Made by a program: the position numbers and the translations under genes. A stretch of DNA of 41,369 nt from JALCLA01 sp965653565 (GTDB lineage: Bacteria; Pseudomonadota; Gammaproteobacteria; Xanthomonadales; Xanthomonadaceae): contig CBFHAI010000037.1 of the NCBI GenBank assembly GCA_965653565.1, forward strand, positions 1 to 41,369, read 5' to 3'. Positions 13,906 to 23,088 of the stretch are shown in pieces. The stretch's first letter is position 1, and each line of letters starts with the position of its first letter. The notes below the pieces were generated by a model, which saw nothing but the letters and a program-made list of their open reading frames with translations, ran no database searches and was not told where the DNA came from.

Positions 13906-16707
13906 TCCACCCCCTCCCTTAAGCCCCAATCTCCCAAACGCAGCACGTATCGCCTCGCACGCACCATCGAGGGCGGGGTCGTGCGGTATCAGGCGCGGGC
14001 GGGTGTCGAGGGTGCAGGCGAGGGAGCGGTCGAGGAGTTCGGCATGCGCGGCGCGCAGGGCGGAGGCTTCGTTGGCGGTGAGCCAGCCGGCGGTGGCGAG
14101 GGTCGAGATCAGGTCGGGCGTGCGCGTGCTGCGCATTACGTCGGGCGCGGCGGCCGCGAGGGTCAGCACGCCGGCCTGCAGCAGGAATTCGAGGTCGACC
14201 AGCCCCCCCTCGCCCTGCTTTAAATCGAACAGAGTCGCTTCGGAGCGATCGAGTTCGTTGCGCATGCGCTGGCGCATCGCGGCGACATCGGTGCGGACTT
14301 TTTCCGGCGCGCGCACGCGTGACAGGACTTCGGCGCGCACCGCAGCGAAGGCGTCGGCCACCGCCGGTTCGCCGGCGATCGGCCGCGCGCGCACCAGCGC
14401 CTGCTGTTCCCAGGTCCAGGCTCGTTCGCGCTGGTAATCGGAAAAGCTCTGCAGCGTCGATACCAGCAGGCCTTTCGCGCCGTCGGGCCGCAAGCGCGGA
14501 TCGACTTCGTACAGGCGCCCGGCCGGCGTCAACGTCGCCAGCATCGAAATGAGTTTCTGCACGGCGCGCGCGTGATAGCGCGCCGCATCGAGCGGGCGCG
14601 CGCCGTCGCTTTCGCTTTGCGCGAATGTCGCGTCGTAGAGAAAGATCAGATCCAGATCGGAACCGAAGCCCAGTTCCTGGCCGCCGAAACTGCCGTAGGC
14701 CATCACCGCCACGCCGGCGCCGGGCGGCAAGCGTCCGTGACTGCGTTCGAGTTCGGCGTACACCGCCGGCAAGGCGGCGCGCACCACGGCTTCGGCCACC
14801 CAAGCCAGTTGCTGCGTGCCCTGCACTGCCGGCTGGCGGCGCAACACGGTGGCGAGCGCGATGCGGAAGCTGTGGCTCTGGCGGAATTCGTTGAGCGCGA
14901 GCAAATGGGCTTCCGCATCGTCGTCGGAGACGATCGCCAGTGCGCGCGACAAGGCTTCGCCGATGTCGCCACGCTCGGGCGGCGTGGCGTCGACGCGTGC
15001 GTCGAGCAGATCGTCGAGCAACAGCGGATGTGCGCAAAGCCTGTCGGACATCCACGCGCTGGCCGCCATCACCTCGACCAATCGGGCCAGCGCCGAGGGC
15101 TGTTCGTCGAGCAGCGCGAGATAGCTCGAGCGCCGCAGCACGGCGTGCACCAGCGCCAGCACGCGTTCGGCGGCGGCGTCCGGATGCGCGCTGCGCGCCG
15201 CCGCTTCGAGCAGCGCCGGCAGCACCCGATCGAGCCGGCCGCGCGCGCGCGCCGACAGCGTGCGCACGGCGCCGGCCTGCGCGAAATCCTGCAGCCGCGC
15301 ATGCAGTTCGCGTGCGTGCGTGAAGCCGGCTTCGGCCAGCGCGTCGGGATCCTCCGCCACTTCGATCTGGCGCCAGTATTGCGCCAGCGCGCCCGGCGAC
15401 TGCCGTCCGCGGCTGCGCGCTTCGAACACGCGCGCAAATTCGTCCGAGACGATGCGCCGATGGGTTTCGATCGCTGCGGCCAGCGCATCCCAATCGGGAT
15501 AATCGAGACCGAGCGCGAGCCGCGTGCGCGCCGCGGCCTCTTCCGGTAGCGCGTGCGTCTGCTCCTCGCGCAACATCTGCAGCCGATTTTCGAGCCGGCG
15601 CAGGAAACGATACGCCTCGGCCAGCGCATCGGCGCTGGCTTCCGGCAAGTGGCCGCGTTCGCGCAACAAGGCCAGCGCCGGCAACAGGCCGCGCACTCGC
15701 AGATCGGGTTCGCGGCCGGCTCGGATCAACTGCTGCAATTGCACGATGAATTCGATCTCGCGGATGCCGCCAGGCCCGAGCTTCAGGTGCTCGGCCAGGT
15801 CGCGCCGCTGCACTTCGGCCTCGATCATCGCCTTCATGTCGCGCAGGCCTTCGAACGCGCCGTAATCGAGATAGCGCCGATACACGAACGGCCGCAGTGT
15901 TTCGAGCAGGCGTTCGCCTTGTGCGATGTCGCCGGCGACCGGCCGCGCCTTGATCCAGGCGTAGCGTTCCCAATCGCGGCCTTCGCGCTGGTAGTAGTGC
16001 TCCATCGCGGCGAACGACAGCGCCAGCCGGCCACTGGTGCCGAACGGGCGCAGCCGCATATCGACGCGATAGACGAAGCCTTCGGCGGTGATTTCGCCGA
16101 GCAGTTGGATCAGCCGCTGGCCCAGGCGCTGGAAATAGATTTCGTTGTCGAGCGGCCGAGCGCCGTCGCTGCTGCCGCCTTCCGGAAAGGCGAAAACCAG
16201 GTCGATATCGCTGGAAAAATTGAGCTCGGCGCCGCCGTGCTTGCCAAGGCCGTAGACGACCAGGCGCTGGGGCTGGCCTTCGGCATTGCGCGCGACGCCA
16301 TGACGCGCGGCGTGTTGCCTTGCAAGCGCCTGCAGCGCGATTTCGCAGCAGGTATCGGCCAGCACCGAGGCGCCGGTGAGGGTGTCGTCGACGCGGTCGA
16401 GCCCGTTCACATCGCGCCAGATCAGTTGCACGCTGACCGCGTGACGATAGCGGCGCAGGCGTTCCGGCCAGCTTGCTTCGTCGTCGTCGCCAAGCACCGG
16501 CAGCGGGATCGGGGCCTCCAGGCGCGTTGCCAGTTCGGCATCGCGCAACAGCCGCTCGAAGGCGTAATCGCTCGCCAGCAATAATCGTTGCAACCGCTGC
16601 GCGAACGACGGATCGGCGTCGATCCGGGCGGCGACGGCGGCCTGCGCGGCGCGCAGGCGGGACAGGCGATCGTCGATCAGATCGCGCAGTTCGGGAGTCC
16701 ACGGCAT
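13903..16707 (-). CDS. glnE: Bifunctional glutamine synthetase adenylyltransferase/deadenylase
   Basis: A 934-residue cytoplasmic enzyme that adenylylates glutamine synthetase to switch it off and removes the AMP to reactivate it, responding to PII (GlnB) and glutamine. Two nucleotidyltransferase domains are visible. The N-terminal deadenylase has GLGKHGGAELNFSSDIDL (about 153-170) and the C-terminal adenylylase has GSFGGQELGFGSDLDLIF (about 672-689), each with the paired metal-binding aspartates. Each is followed by a GlnD PII-uridylyltransferase-type helical domain (KLGPGGIREIEFIVQLQQL; KQGEGGLVDLEFLLQAG). Length is close to the E. coli protein (about 945). The ATG starts the homologous region. 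The stop codon touches the edge of the palindromic element, so the last few residues (LKGGGG) may have been altered by it. Confidence 0.96.
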   Translation of the reverse strand: MPWTPELRDLIDDRLSRLRAAQAAVAARIDADPSFAQRLQRLLLASDYAFERLLRDAELATRLEAPIPLPVLGDDDEASWPERLRRYRHAVSVQLIWRDVNGLDRVDDTLTGASVLADTCCEIALQALARQHAARHGVARNAEGQPQRLVVYGLGKHGGAELNFSSDIDLVFAFPEGGSSDGARPLDNEIYFQRLGQRLIQLLGEITAEGFVYRVDMRLRPFGTSGRLALSFAAMEHYYQREGRDWERYAWIKARPVAGDIAQGERLLETLRPFVYRRYLDYGAFEGLRDMKAMIEAEVQRRDLAEHLKLGPGGIREIEFIVQLQQLIRAGREPDLRVRGLLPALALLRERGHLPEASADALAEAYRFLRRLENRLQMLREEQTHALPEEAAARTRLALGLDYPDWDALAAAIETHRRIVSDEFARVFEARSRGRQSPGALAQYWRQIEVAEDPDALAEAGFTHARELHARLQDFAQAGAVRTLSARARGRLDRVLPALLEAAARSAHPDAAAERVLALVHAVLRRSSYLALLDEQPSALARLVEVMAASAWMSDRLCAHPLLLDDLLDARVDATPPERGDIGEALSRALAIVSDDDAEAHLLALNEFRQSHSFRIALATVLRRQPAVQGTQQLAWVAEAVVRAALPAVYAELERSHGRLPPGAGVAVMAYGSFGGQELGFGSDLDLIFLYDATFAQSESDGARPLDAARYHARAVQKLISMLATLTPAGRLYEVDPRLRPDGAKGLLVSTLQSFSDYQRERAWTWEQQALVRARPIAGEPAVADAFAAVRAEVLSRVRAPEKVRTDVAAMRQRMRNELDRSEATLFDLKQGEGGLVDLEFLLQAGVLTLAAAAPDVMRSTRTPDLISTLATAGWLTANEASALRAAHAELLDRSLACTLDTRPRLIPHDPALDGACEAIRAAFGRLGLKGGGG

Positions 16708-16758
16708 GCGCGGATTCTGGCATACCGTTGGGGCCAGCCTGATACCGGCGCGCCGACC

Positions 16759-16788
16759 ACTGCCATCCAGGACTGGATGGTAGGCAGT
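16759..16788 (-). terminator. Hairpin downstream of the small secreted-protein gene
   Basis: actgcc-atccag / ctggat-(ggta)-ggcagt forms a 12-bp stem with a 4-nt bulge, 7 bp after the stop codon at 16795-16797. There is no T run, so termination is not certain. It separates the small secreted gene from glnE. Confidence 0.3.
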
Positions 16789-16794
16789 CCTCCG

Positions 16795-17148
16795 TTATGG
16801 ACTGACCAAGCGAATAGTGTCGACATCACAGCCGGCGGAGTCGTTGGATCGCGAGACGATCTCGACCGAGTGACCGGTGGCTGCCGATACCAGTAGAAGC
16901 TGGTAGTAGGACTGATAGTTGGCGTCGGCAGTGGAAAGCGTCCAGTAGCCACCGTTGAGCGTACAGGTCATGACGCTGTCGTCCGTGTCCTGCAGACGCA
17001 CCAGCGTGGTACTGCCGGTGGTAGGAACGAACAGGTCCTTCACCGGCCCCGCGCACTGGGATCGCCCCTGTGTTCCGGTGCTGCATACGGCTGCCGCATT
17101 GTCGGAGGCCAAGGCCAGGCAGAGCAGGATTGCGAGACGAGTATTCAT
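16795..17148 (-). CDS. Small secreted protein of unknown function
   Basis: A 117-residue protein with a signal peptide (LAILLCLALASDNAAA, cleavage near residue 20), leaving about 97 residues. The mature part has four Cys (VCSTG, QCAGP, VMTCTL, AGCDVD), which could form two disulfides in the periplasm or outside the cell. WTLSTADANYQSYYQLLLVSAATGHSVEIVS resembles a pattern in small secreted proteobacterial proteins in which a conserved helix, LLxAxxTG, precedes a late Cys; I do not recognise a named family with certainty. An aaggatgg site precedes the ATG. It lies 81 bp after the subtilase gene on the same strand and could be co-transcribed, perhaps as a substrate, inhibitor or co-secreted effector. 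That link rests on position only. Confidence 0.75.
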   Translation of the reverse strand: MNTRLAILLCLALASDNAAAVCSTGTQGRSQCAGPVKDLFVPTTGSTTLVRLQDTDDSVMTCTLNGGYWTLSTADANYQSYYQLLLVSAATGHSVEIVSRSNDSAGCDVDTIRLVSP

Positions 17149-17229
17149 GAAACCATCCTTCGTGGCAGGGCGGTGACCAGGAGCGGATTTCGGACCAGCT
17201 CCCCGGGGCGATGCGTAGTTCTTAGACAG

Positions 17230-18789
17230 TCAATCCGAGGCGGCTTCGAATCCATCAGCAAAAACCTCCGGATCGATCAGGAAACCGGGACGACTGAGGG
17301 TGACCACCATCGAGGCGAGGTTGTAGATTCGCGGTGCTCTGCTGCGATCCATCTGCAGAGCGCAATGCGTGGCATCCACCCGTCGGCATCCCGAGGCCGT
17401 GTAACCCGTCGGCAACGTCAGCGTGACTTCCTGCGCGGGAAACTCGTAGCAATCGCTGCCGCAGCTGCGTATGGGCGCCGGTGCAATTCCGTAGACCACG
17501 CCGAGCGGATTGTCGATATCCAAGCGCGCGCGTCGGCTGCGGTAGACATCGGGCGCGATGACGGGATCTGCGAGCCGGGCGTCCGCGACAGGAACGCCCA
17601 CACGGGTCATCAGGGTGTTCAAGGAGCTGGTGGACAGCCCGTTCCACTGGCCCGGGGCCTGTAGGATTGCAATGACGCCTGTCAGGTGCGGCGCGGCCAT
17701 CGATGTCCCCGTCATCTCGTAGCCGCCCGCCTCGATGCCCACGCCAGGGGTCGCGAAATTCAATCCGTCCTCCGCATCGGTGAACGACGTCAGAGTCCAC
17801 AGCTCCGGCGGAAGTAGTGCATCACCCGCCGTCGTGCTCAGCGCGCCCACGGAAAACACGCCCGATTGACACGCCGGCCATTGGATCTGCGACGTTCCAT
17901 CGTTTCCGGCCGCGGCGATCTGGGCGATTCCGGCGGCGCTAGCCGCAGCGAGCACGCTGCTGAACTGCGCGCAACCTGCATCGGGTCCACCCCAACTCAT
18001 GTTGTGAGCGACGATGTTCAGCTCCTCGCGGTGCTCAAGGGCCCAGTCGAGCGCTTCGAACGCAGCGGAACTCGAGATGCAGACGCCTCCGCAACTTACA
18101 TCGTAATGATGGATACGGACGCCGGGCGCCGTCAGCGCGATAATGGACGACACATTGGTTCCGTGGGCGGACGTGTCGTCACCGGAACTGAGGTCGTGAT
18201 AGCTGGCAAGGTTGCAGGTTAGGGCCGGCTGGCCGACGGAAGTGCACGAGCCCAGATCCTGATGGATCGCACCGACGTCGATGGAGCCGTCGGTTATCAG
18301 CACCGACACGCCTCGGCCGTCGTACCCGAGATTCCGCATCACGTTCGCACCCAATTGGCTCGAAGTGGCGGTTGCCGAGGCTGAGCGCCGCACCTGCGGA
18401 GGTGGGCGCAGTTGGTGTACGCCCGCACGCGCGCTTGCACGCAGCTGTGTCTGCGGGTCCGGCCGTCTTACCATCATCAGCGGCAAGTGGGGGAAATCAT
18501 AGATGATCTCCACGCCGGTCTCTTGCTGGACGGTCTTCTTTATTGCTGCGAACTCGGTGCGGATCTGCGCCGGACTGAGTTCCGGTAGAGCACGCAGAAG
18601 GTGATCGGGGACGTTCAACTCCAGATGCCAATAGTCCTGCTGCCGTGCGGCCAGGAACTGCGCATGCTCGGTAGCTGCCCGTTCTGCAGCGAACAGCTGC
18701 GGCGACAGCGAGACGAGACCCGCGGCGATGGCCCCGCCCAGCACAGTGCGACATGCAAGGCGTGATTGCGCGACTTGGCAAAGAAACAT
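17230..18789 (-). CDS. Secreted subtilisin-family (S8) serine protease
   Basis: A 519-residue exported protease. The start at 18789 gives a compact signal peptide (MFLCQ..., core VLGGAIAAGLVSLSPQLFA); an ATG at 18840 would add 17 mostly charged residues. A propeptide of about 100 residues precedes the S8 domain. The triad is Asp167 (VLITDGSID), His209 (SAHGTNVSSI) and Ser363 (MTGTSMAAPHLTG), with the oxyanion Asn in AAAGNDG. After the catalytic domain comes a short Cys-containing beta-rich region. The extreme C-terminus, DPEVFADGFEAASD, carries the tail shared with two other secreted proteins in this window. Base composition by eye is a little lower in G+C than its neighbours. It is followed by the small Cys-rich secreted gene. 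Confidence 0.88.
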   Translation of the reverse strand: MFLCQVAQSRLACRTVLGGAIAAGLVSLSPQLFAAERAATEHAQFLAARQQDYWHLELNVPDHLLRALPELSPAQIRTEFAAIKKTVQQETGVEIIYDFPHLPLMMVRRPDPQTQLRASARAGVHQLRPPPQVRRSASATATSSQLGANVMRNLGYDGRGVSVLITDGSIDVGAIHQDLGSCTSVGQPALTCNLASYHDLSSGDDTSAHGTNVSSIIALTAPGVRIHHYDVSCGGVCISSSAAFEALDWALEHREELNIVAHNMSWGGPDAGCAQFSSVLAAASAAGIAQIAAAGNDGTSQIQWPACQSGVFSVGALSTTAGDALLPPELWTLTSFTDAEDGLNFATPGVGIEAGGYEMTGTSMAAPHLTGVIAILQAPGQWNGLSTSSLNTLMTRVGVPVADARLADPVIAPDVYRSRRARLDIDNPLGVVYGIAPAPIRSCGSDCYEFPAQEVTLTLPTGYTASGCRRVDATHCALQMDRSRAPRIYNLASMVVTLSRPGFLIDPEVFADGFEAASD

Positions 18790-18960
18790 GGATTCGACTT
18801 TGCGCACTCGCCTATCTCCGCGACGACCCATTCCTGTCATCCCGCCACGACCTGAAAGGCACTCGTCCCGACCTCAGGGAAGAGGACCTCGGAGCCAGCT
18901 CGCCCGCAGAGCCAGCACAACAACAGGACGAAAGCAGGATCTCGGTTCAATCCGGATAAC

Positions 18961-19003
18961 CCAAAAAGAAAAGCCCGCTTCGCTCAGCGAAGCGGGCCTC
19001 TCC
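18961..19003 (-). terminator. Rho-independent terminator of the mgtE transcript
   Basis: A perfect 11-bp stem, gcccgcttcgc / gcgaagcgggc, with a 3-nt loop. On the minus strand it is followed directly by ttttcttttt, a strong T tract. It lies about 100 bp beyond the mgtE stop codon and insulates the subtilase gene. Confidence 0.85.
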
Positions 19004-19103
19004 CTCCCCACATCCCCATGTGTGAGCCGATCCTAGCCTGAGGCCGGGAGCAAACTCACGCTGCGGTGCACACAAAAACTTAACGGGCCGGCGCCGGGCT
19101 CGC

Positions 19104-20303
19104 TCAGGGCAGCAGCCAGGTGGCGAAAGCGAGGAAGAACGCCATGCTGCTGATATCGGTGACGGTCGACAGAAAGATCGACGAGGCCGTGGCCGGGTCG
19201 GCGCCGAAACGGCGCATCGCGATCGGGATCAGCACGCCGGCGAGGCCCGACAGCATGCAGGCGATCGCCATCGCGGCCAGCGTGATGCCGGCCAGGCCGA
19301 GCGGCTGCTCGAGCGCCTGGCCGCTGGCGGCGAAATACATGCCGACACCGGCCAGGGTTCCGGTGACCAGGCCGTTGAGCAGGCCGAGCCAGGTTTCCTT
19401 CACCAGCAGCCGCTTCAGCGGCACGCCGCGCAGTTCGCCCAGCGTCATGCCGCGGATCGTCACCGCCAGCGACTGCGCGCCGAGGTTGCCGCACTGGCCG
19501 GCCATCACCGGCAGGAAGGCGGCGAGCACCACGATGCGGTCGATCGTGTCCTGGAAGAAGCCGACCACGGCAGCGGCCGCGAACACCGTCAACAGGTTGA
19601 TCAGCAGCCACGGATGGCGGAAACGGAAACTGCGCGTCCACGGCGTGGCGAGGCGTTCTTCCTTCTCGACGCCCACCATCGAGCCGGCCTGCGCGGAAAT
19701 CTCGAAGGCCTGTTGTTCGAACAGCGATTGGCCTTTGACCAGGCCGAGCAGGCGGCCGGCTTCGTCGCACACCGGATAGACCGGGTAGTGGCGCTTCACC
19801 ACTTCGCGCATCGCATCGACCAGCGGTTGTTCGGGCCGCAGCCAGAACGGATCGCGCAGCATGATGTCGCCGAGGGTCTGGCGCAGATCGGCGAACACCA
19901 GTTCGCGGAACGCCACCACGCCCACCAGCCGTCCCTCGGCCTGGGTGACGAAGATGTAGGTGACCATGCGCTGCTTGACGATCTCGCGCAGCGCCTCGAC
20001 CACTTCGCCGACGCTGGCCGACGGTGCGAAAACAGCGGGCGGGCGTTCCATCAGGCGCCCGACGGTACCTTCCGGATAAGTGTGGCCCTGCAGCCAGAGT
20101 TGGCCTTGTCCGAACGGCGTTTCGGCGGCGATGCGCTGGCGGCGTTCGGGCTCGAATTCCTCGAGGATTTCCACCGCATGGCCGATGTGCAGGTTCGCCA
20201 GCAGCGAGGCGATGGCCGCGTCGGTGCTGTCGGCCAGGCGTTCGGCGGCGCTCTTCGGATCGAGTTTGCCCAGACTCGCGACCAGTCCCCCGCCCTGCTC
20301 CAT
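19104..20303 (-). CDS. mgtE: MgtE-family magnesium transporter/channel
   Basis: A 399-residue inner-membrane Mg2+ channel. Domains in order: a short N-terminal helical domain (about 1-85, with HIGHAVEILEEFEPERR), two CBS domains (about 86-205), a connecting helix, and five membrane helices from about 232 on. LPVMAGQCGNLGAQSLAVTIRG (265-284) and GADPATASSIFLSTVTDISS near the end are the pore-helix signatures, including the conserved acidic residue of the last helix. The family usually runs to about 450 residues; the N-domain here is shortened and no further in-frame start is visible close upstream. CBS and N domains in the family sense cytosolic Mg2+ and close the pore. The gene is 106 bp after the kinase gene and ends at a strong terminator. 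Confidence 0.92.
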   Translation of the reverse strand: MEQGGGLVASLGKLDPKSAAERLADSTDAAIASLLANLHIGHAVEILEEFEPERRQRIAAETPFGQGQLWLQGHTYPEGTVGRLMERPPAVFAPSASVGEVVEALREIVKQRMVTYIFVTQAEGRLVGVVAFRELVFADLRQTLGDIMLRDPFWLRPEQPLVDAMREVVKRHYPVYPVCDEAGRLLGLVKGQSLFEQQAFEISAQAGSMVGVEKEERLATPWTRSFRFRHPWLLINLLTVFAAAAVVGFFQDTIDRIVVLAAFLPVMAGQCGNLGAQSLAVTIRGMTLGELRGVPLKRLLVKETWLGLLNGLVTGTLAGVGMYFAASGQALEQPLGLAGITLAAMAIACMLSGLAGVLIPIAMRRFGADPATASSIFLSTVTDISSMAFFLAFATWLLP

Positions 20304-20409
20304 CCTGCACTCCGCTGCCCGTGTGTGGCGACTGCGCTACGTTACCCGAGGCGGCGCGACAGGGCATCCATCCTGCGTCGGGCTTGCGTCGGTTCGGGGC
20401 CGCGCGCCG

Positions 20410-23088
20410 TCAGCGGCGGGCCAGCGCGGTGCGCACGCGCGGGTGGTCGGGGCCGAACAGATCGATCAGCGCGGCGCGTTCGCGCGTGCGCCATTCGCGT
20501 TCGGCGGCGGCATCGTTCTGCGCGGCCGCCGCCAGCGCCATCAGTCCGAGCGCTTCGGCGTACGGATTGCCGCGCGCGCCGTCCGGCGCGTCGAGCGTGG
20601 CGAAACTTTCGCGCATCCGTTCGAGGCCGCTCGCATCGCCTTCGCGCCATTGCGCATAGCCGAGCGCGAGCCGCGCCAACCAGTAGTAGGGATCTTCGCG
20701 ATTGCGGCGCTCACCCAGATTGTTCTCGGCCGCAGTGAGCACGGTGCGCGCCTCGGCGAAGCGTTGCTGGCCGAGCCGCGCCAGGCCCAATTGGGTTTCC
20801 GCCAGGCCCTGGTCGGGATGCGATATTTTCGCGAACAGCGCGACGGCGCGCTCGCAATGGGCGATCGCCGCGTCGAACTCGCCTTCGTGCCGCGCCATCG
20901 AGGCCAGGCCGAGCAGCGCCGATCCGATGATCGGATGATCCGCGTGCAGCGTGCGTTCGGCGACTTCGATCGCGGCGTTGATTTCGGTTTTCGCCGTTGC
21001 GAAATCGCCCAGGCCGATCAGGGCGATGCCGCGGCCGGAACGCAGCCAGGCCTGGCGCGACGATGGCGCGCGCGGATCGAGCGCCAGCACGCGCGAGGCT
21101 TCGGCGTAGCCGCGCTCGGCTTCGACGTAGCGATCGCGGCGCAGCGCGACGGCGGCGACGTTGTTCCAGTCCACCGCCAGGCGGGCATCGTCGGTGCCCA
21201 GCAGCGCGCGGCGCTCGTCGAGGTTCTGCCGGTACAAGGCTTCGCTCAGCGCAAAGTCGCCGCGCAGTCCGGCCAGTTTCGCCAGCGTGGTGCGCATGCT
21301 GATGCGTTCGAGGCCGAAGCGTTCGGGGTCGCGATCGAGCAGCGCCAGCGATTCGGCGGCGATCGCCGCGGCTTCCTCGAGCCGGCCGACCACTTCGTAT
21401 TTCATCGCCAGCGAATGCAGCGCATCGGCCAGCACTTCGGGCGCGGCGTTGCTTTTGCGCATCTGCGCGACCCCGGCTTCGACCAGCGCCACGCCTTCCG
21501 GCACCGCGCCGAGCGCGGCGAGACTGTCGCCGATCGCGACCCGCACTTCGGCCTGCGATTCGGGCGCGTCGGCCAGTTCGCGATCGACGCGGCCGGCGGC
21601 ATCGCGCAACAGATCGACGGCGCGCAATTCGGCGCCCGGACCGGAGCGCTCGGGATTGCTCGCCTCGAACAGCGACACCACGAAATTCTTCACCTGCTCG
21701 GCGCGTCTGGCCTGCTGCTCGGCGCGCCGCGTTTCGCTTTCGGCGCGCGTGGCGTGCGCGTGCGCGGCGATCGCGTTGCGCTGCGCGACATTCGCCTGCC
21801 ACAGCGCGGCGCCCAGCCCGACGAACACCGACAGCCCGACCAGCACGGTGGCGACCGCACCGACCTGATGCCGGCGCACGAACTTGCGCAAGCGGTAGCC
21901 GGAGGTGTCGGGCCGCGCCGAGATCGGGCGGCCGTCGAGATACAGGCGCAAATCGTCGCCCAGGCGCGCCGCCGAGGCGTAGCGCCGTTCCGGTTCGCGG
22001 CGCAGGGCGGTGAGCACGATGCGATCCAGATCGCCGGCCAATTCGCGCGCGAAGCGTTCGCGCTCCACCGCGCGCGTGCCGTAGGCGCGTTCGACTTCTT
22101 CCGCCGTCACCTTGCGCAGCGCCTGGCTCGGCCGCTCGGTGGTGGCGCGCGCCAGCGCTTCGGCGTTCACGTCCGACACCGCGCCGGCGCGCCGATGCGG
22201 CAAGCGCCCGGTGAGCAGTTCGAACAGCAGCACACCGAGCGAATAGACATCGGTGGCGGTGCCGATCGGTTCGCCGAGGATCTGCTCGGGCGCCGCATAG
22301 GCCGGCGACAACACGCGCATGCCGGTGCCGGTGAGCGCGTCTTCGCCGCTGTCGGTGAGGATTTTCGCGATGCCGAAGTCGAGCAGCTTGGGCTCGCCGC
22401 GCACATCGACCAGGATGTTCGATGGTTTCAGGTCGCGGTGCACGACCAGCCGGCCCTGCGCGTAACCGACGGCCTCGCACACGCGCTGCATCAGCCGCAG
22501 GCGTTCGCGCACACCGAGGCCGCAACGGCGCGCGTAATCGGTGATCGGTTCGCCTTCGACCAGTTCCATCGCGTAGAACGGACGGCCCTGGTTGTCGATG
22601 CCGCCATCGAGCAGGCGCGCGATGTGCGGATGATTGAGCGCGGCCAGGATGCGGCGTTCCTGCGCGAAGCGGCGCAGCAATTCGACGCTGTCCATGCCGC
22701 GTTTCAAACGTTTCAGCGCCGCCTGTTGCACGAACTCGCCGTCGGCGCGTTCGGCCAGCCAGACCTCGCCCATGCCACCGCGGCCGATTTCGCGCAGCAC
22801 GCGCCAGCGGCCGATCACGCGGCCGGGGATGTCGGGCTCGGCATCGTGGCCGGTTTCGTTGCCTTGGCCGTCGGCGAGTTTGGCGATCAGGTCGGGCGTG
22901 ACCGCGGCGACGCCCGACTCGAGCAGGCCGGTGGTCGCATCGGCGTCCATCAGCGCGCGCAGTTCGGCCGCGAAAGCGGCATCGTCGAGCGCGATCCGGC
23001 GCAGCTCACGCTCGCGCGCCGCCGGGTCCAGATCGAGCAGCGCGTCCATCGCGGCGGACAGCTGCGACCAGCGTGTGGCCTCGCTCAT
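20410..23088 (-). CDS. Transmembrane Ser/Thr protein kinase with TPR sensor domain
   Basis: An 892-residue PknB-like kinase. The N-terminal 90 residues are helical. The kinase domain (about 93-375) has a glycine loop IGRGGMGEV (101-109), Lys126 in AALKRLK, catalytic HRDLKPSN (217-224), DFG (237-239) and AAPEQ (265-269), so all catalytic residues are present. One membrane helix (about 408-430) is followed by a coiled region and an extracytoplasmic array of TPR-like helical repeats to the end. Its ATG overlaps the stop of the sigma factor gene (ATGA) and has no ribosome site of its own, so it is translated by coupling. This pairing of an ECF sigma factor with a kinase-TPR protein recurs in Xanthomonadales, where the kinase is thought to control the sigma factor. 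The phosphorylation target here is inferred. Confidence 0.92.
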   Translation of the reverse strand: MSEATRWSQLSAAMDALLDLDPAARERELRRIALDDAAFAAELRALMDADATTGLLESGVAAVTPDLIAKLADGQGNETGHDAEPDIPGRVIGRWRVLREIGRGGMGEVWLAERADGEFVQQAALKRLKRGMDSVELLRRFAQERRILAALNHPHIARLLDGGIDNQGRPFYAMELVEGEPITDYARRCGLGVRERLRLMQRVCEAVGYAQGRLVVHRDLKPSNILVDVRGEPKLLDFGIAKILTDSGEDALTGTGMRVLSPAYAAPEQILGEPIGTATDVYSLGVLLFELLTGRLPHRRAGAVSDVNAEALARATTERPSQALRKVTAEEVERAYGTRAVERERFARELAGDLDRIVLTALRREPERRYASAARLGDDLRLYLDGRPISARPDTSGYRLRKFVRRHQVGAVATVLVGLSVFVGLGAALWQANVAQRNAIAAHAHATRAESETRRAEQQARRAEQVKNFVVSLFEASNPERSGPGAELRAVDLLRDAAGRVDRELADAPESQAEVRVAIGDSLAALGAVPEGVALVEAGVAQMRKSNAAPEVLADALHSLAMKYEVVGRLEEAAAIAAESLALLDRDPERFGLERISMRTTLAKLAGLRGDFALSEALYRQNLDERRALLGTDDARLAVDWNNVAAVALRRDRYVEAERGYAEASRVLALDPRAPSSRQAWLRSGRGIALIGLGDFATAKTEINAAIEVAERTLHADHPIIGSALLGLASMARHEGEFDAAIAHCERAVALFAKISHPDQGLAETQLGLARLGQQRFAEARTVLTAAENNLGERRNREDPYYWLARLALGYAQWREGDASGLERMRESFATLDAPDGARGNPYAEALGLMALAAAAQNDAAAEREWRTRERAALIDLFGPDHPRVRTALARR

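Noticed and set aside
13919..16723. A second 934-codon minus-strand frame overlapping glnE
   Set aside because: Same strand but a different frame, Arg/Ala-rich and without motifs; equal length to GlnE is coincidence.
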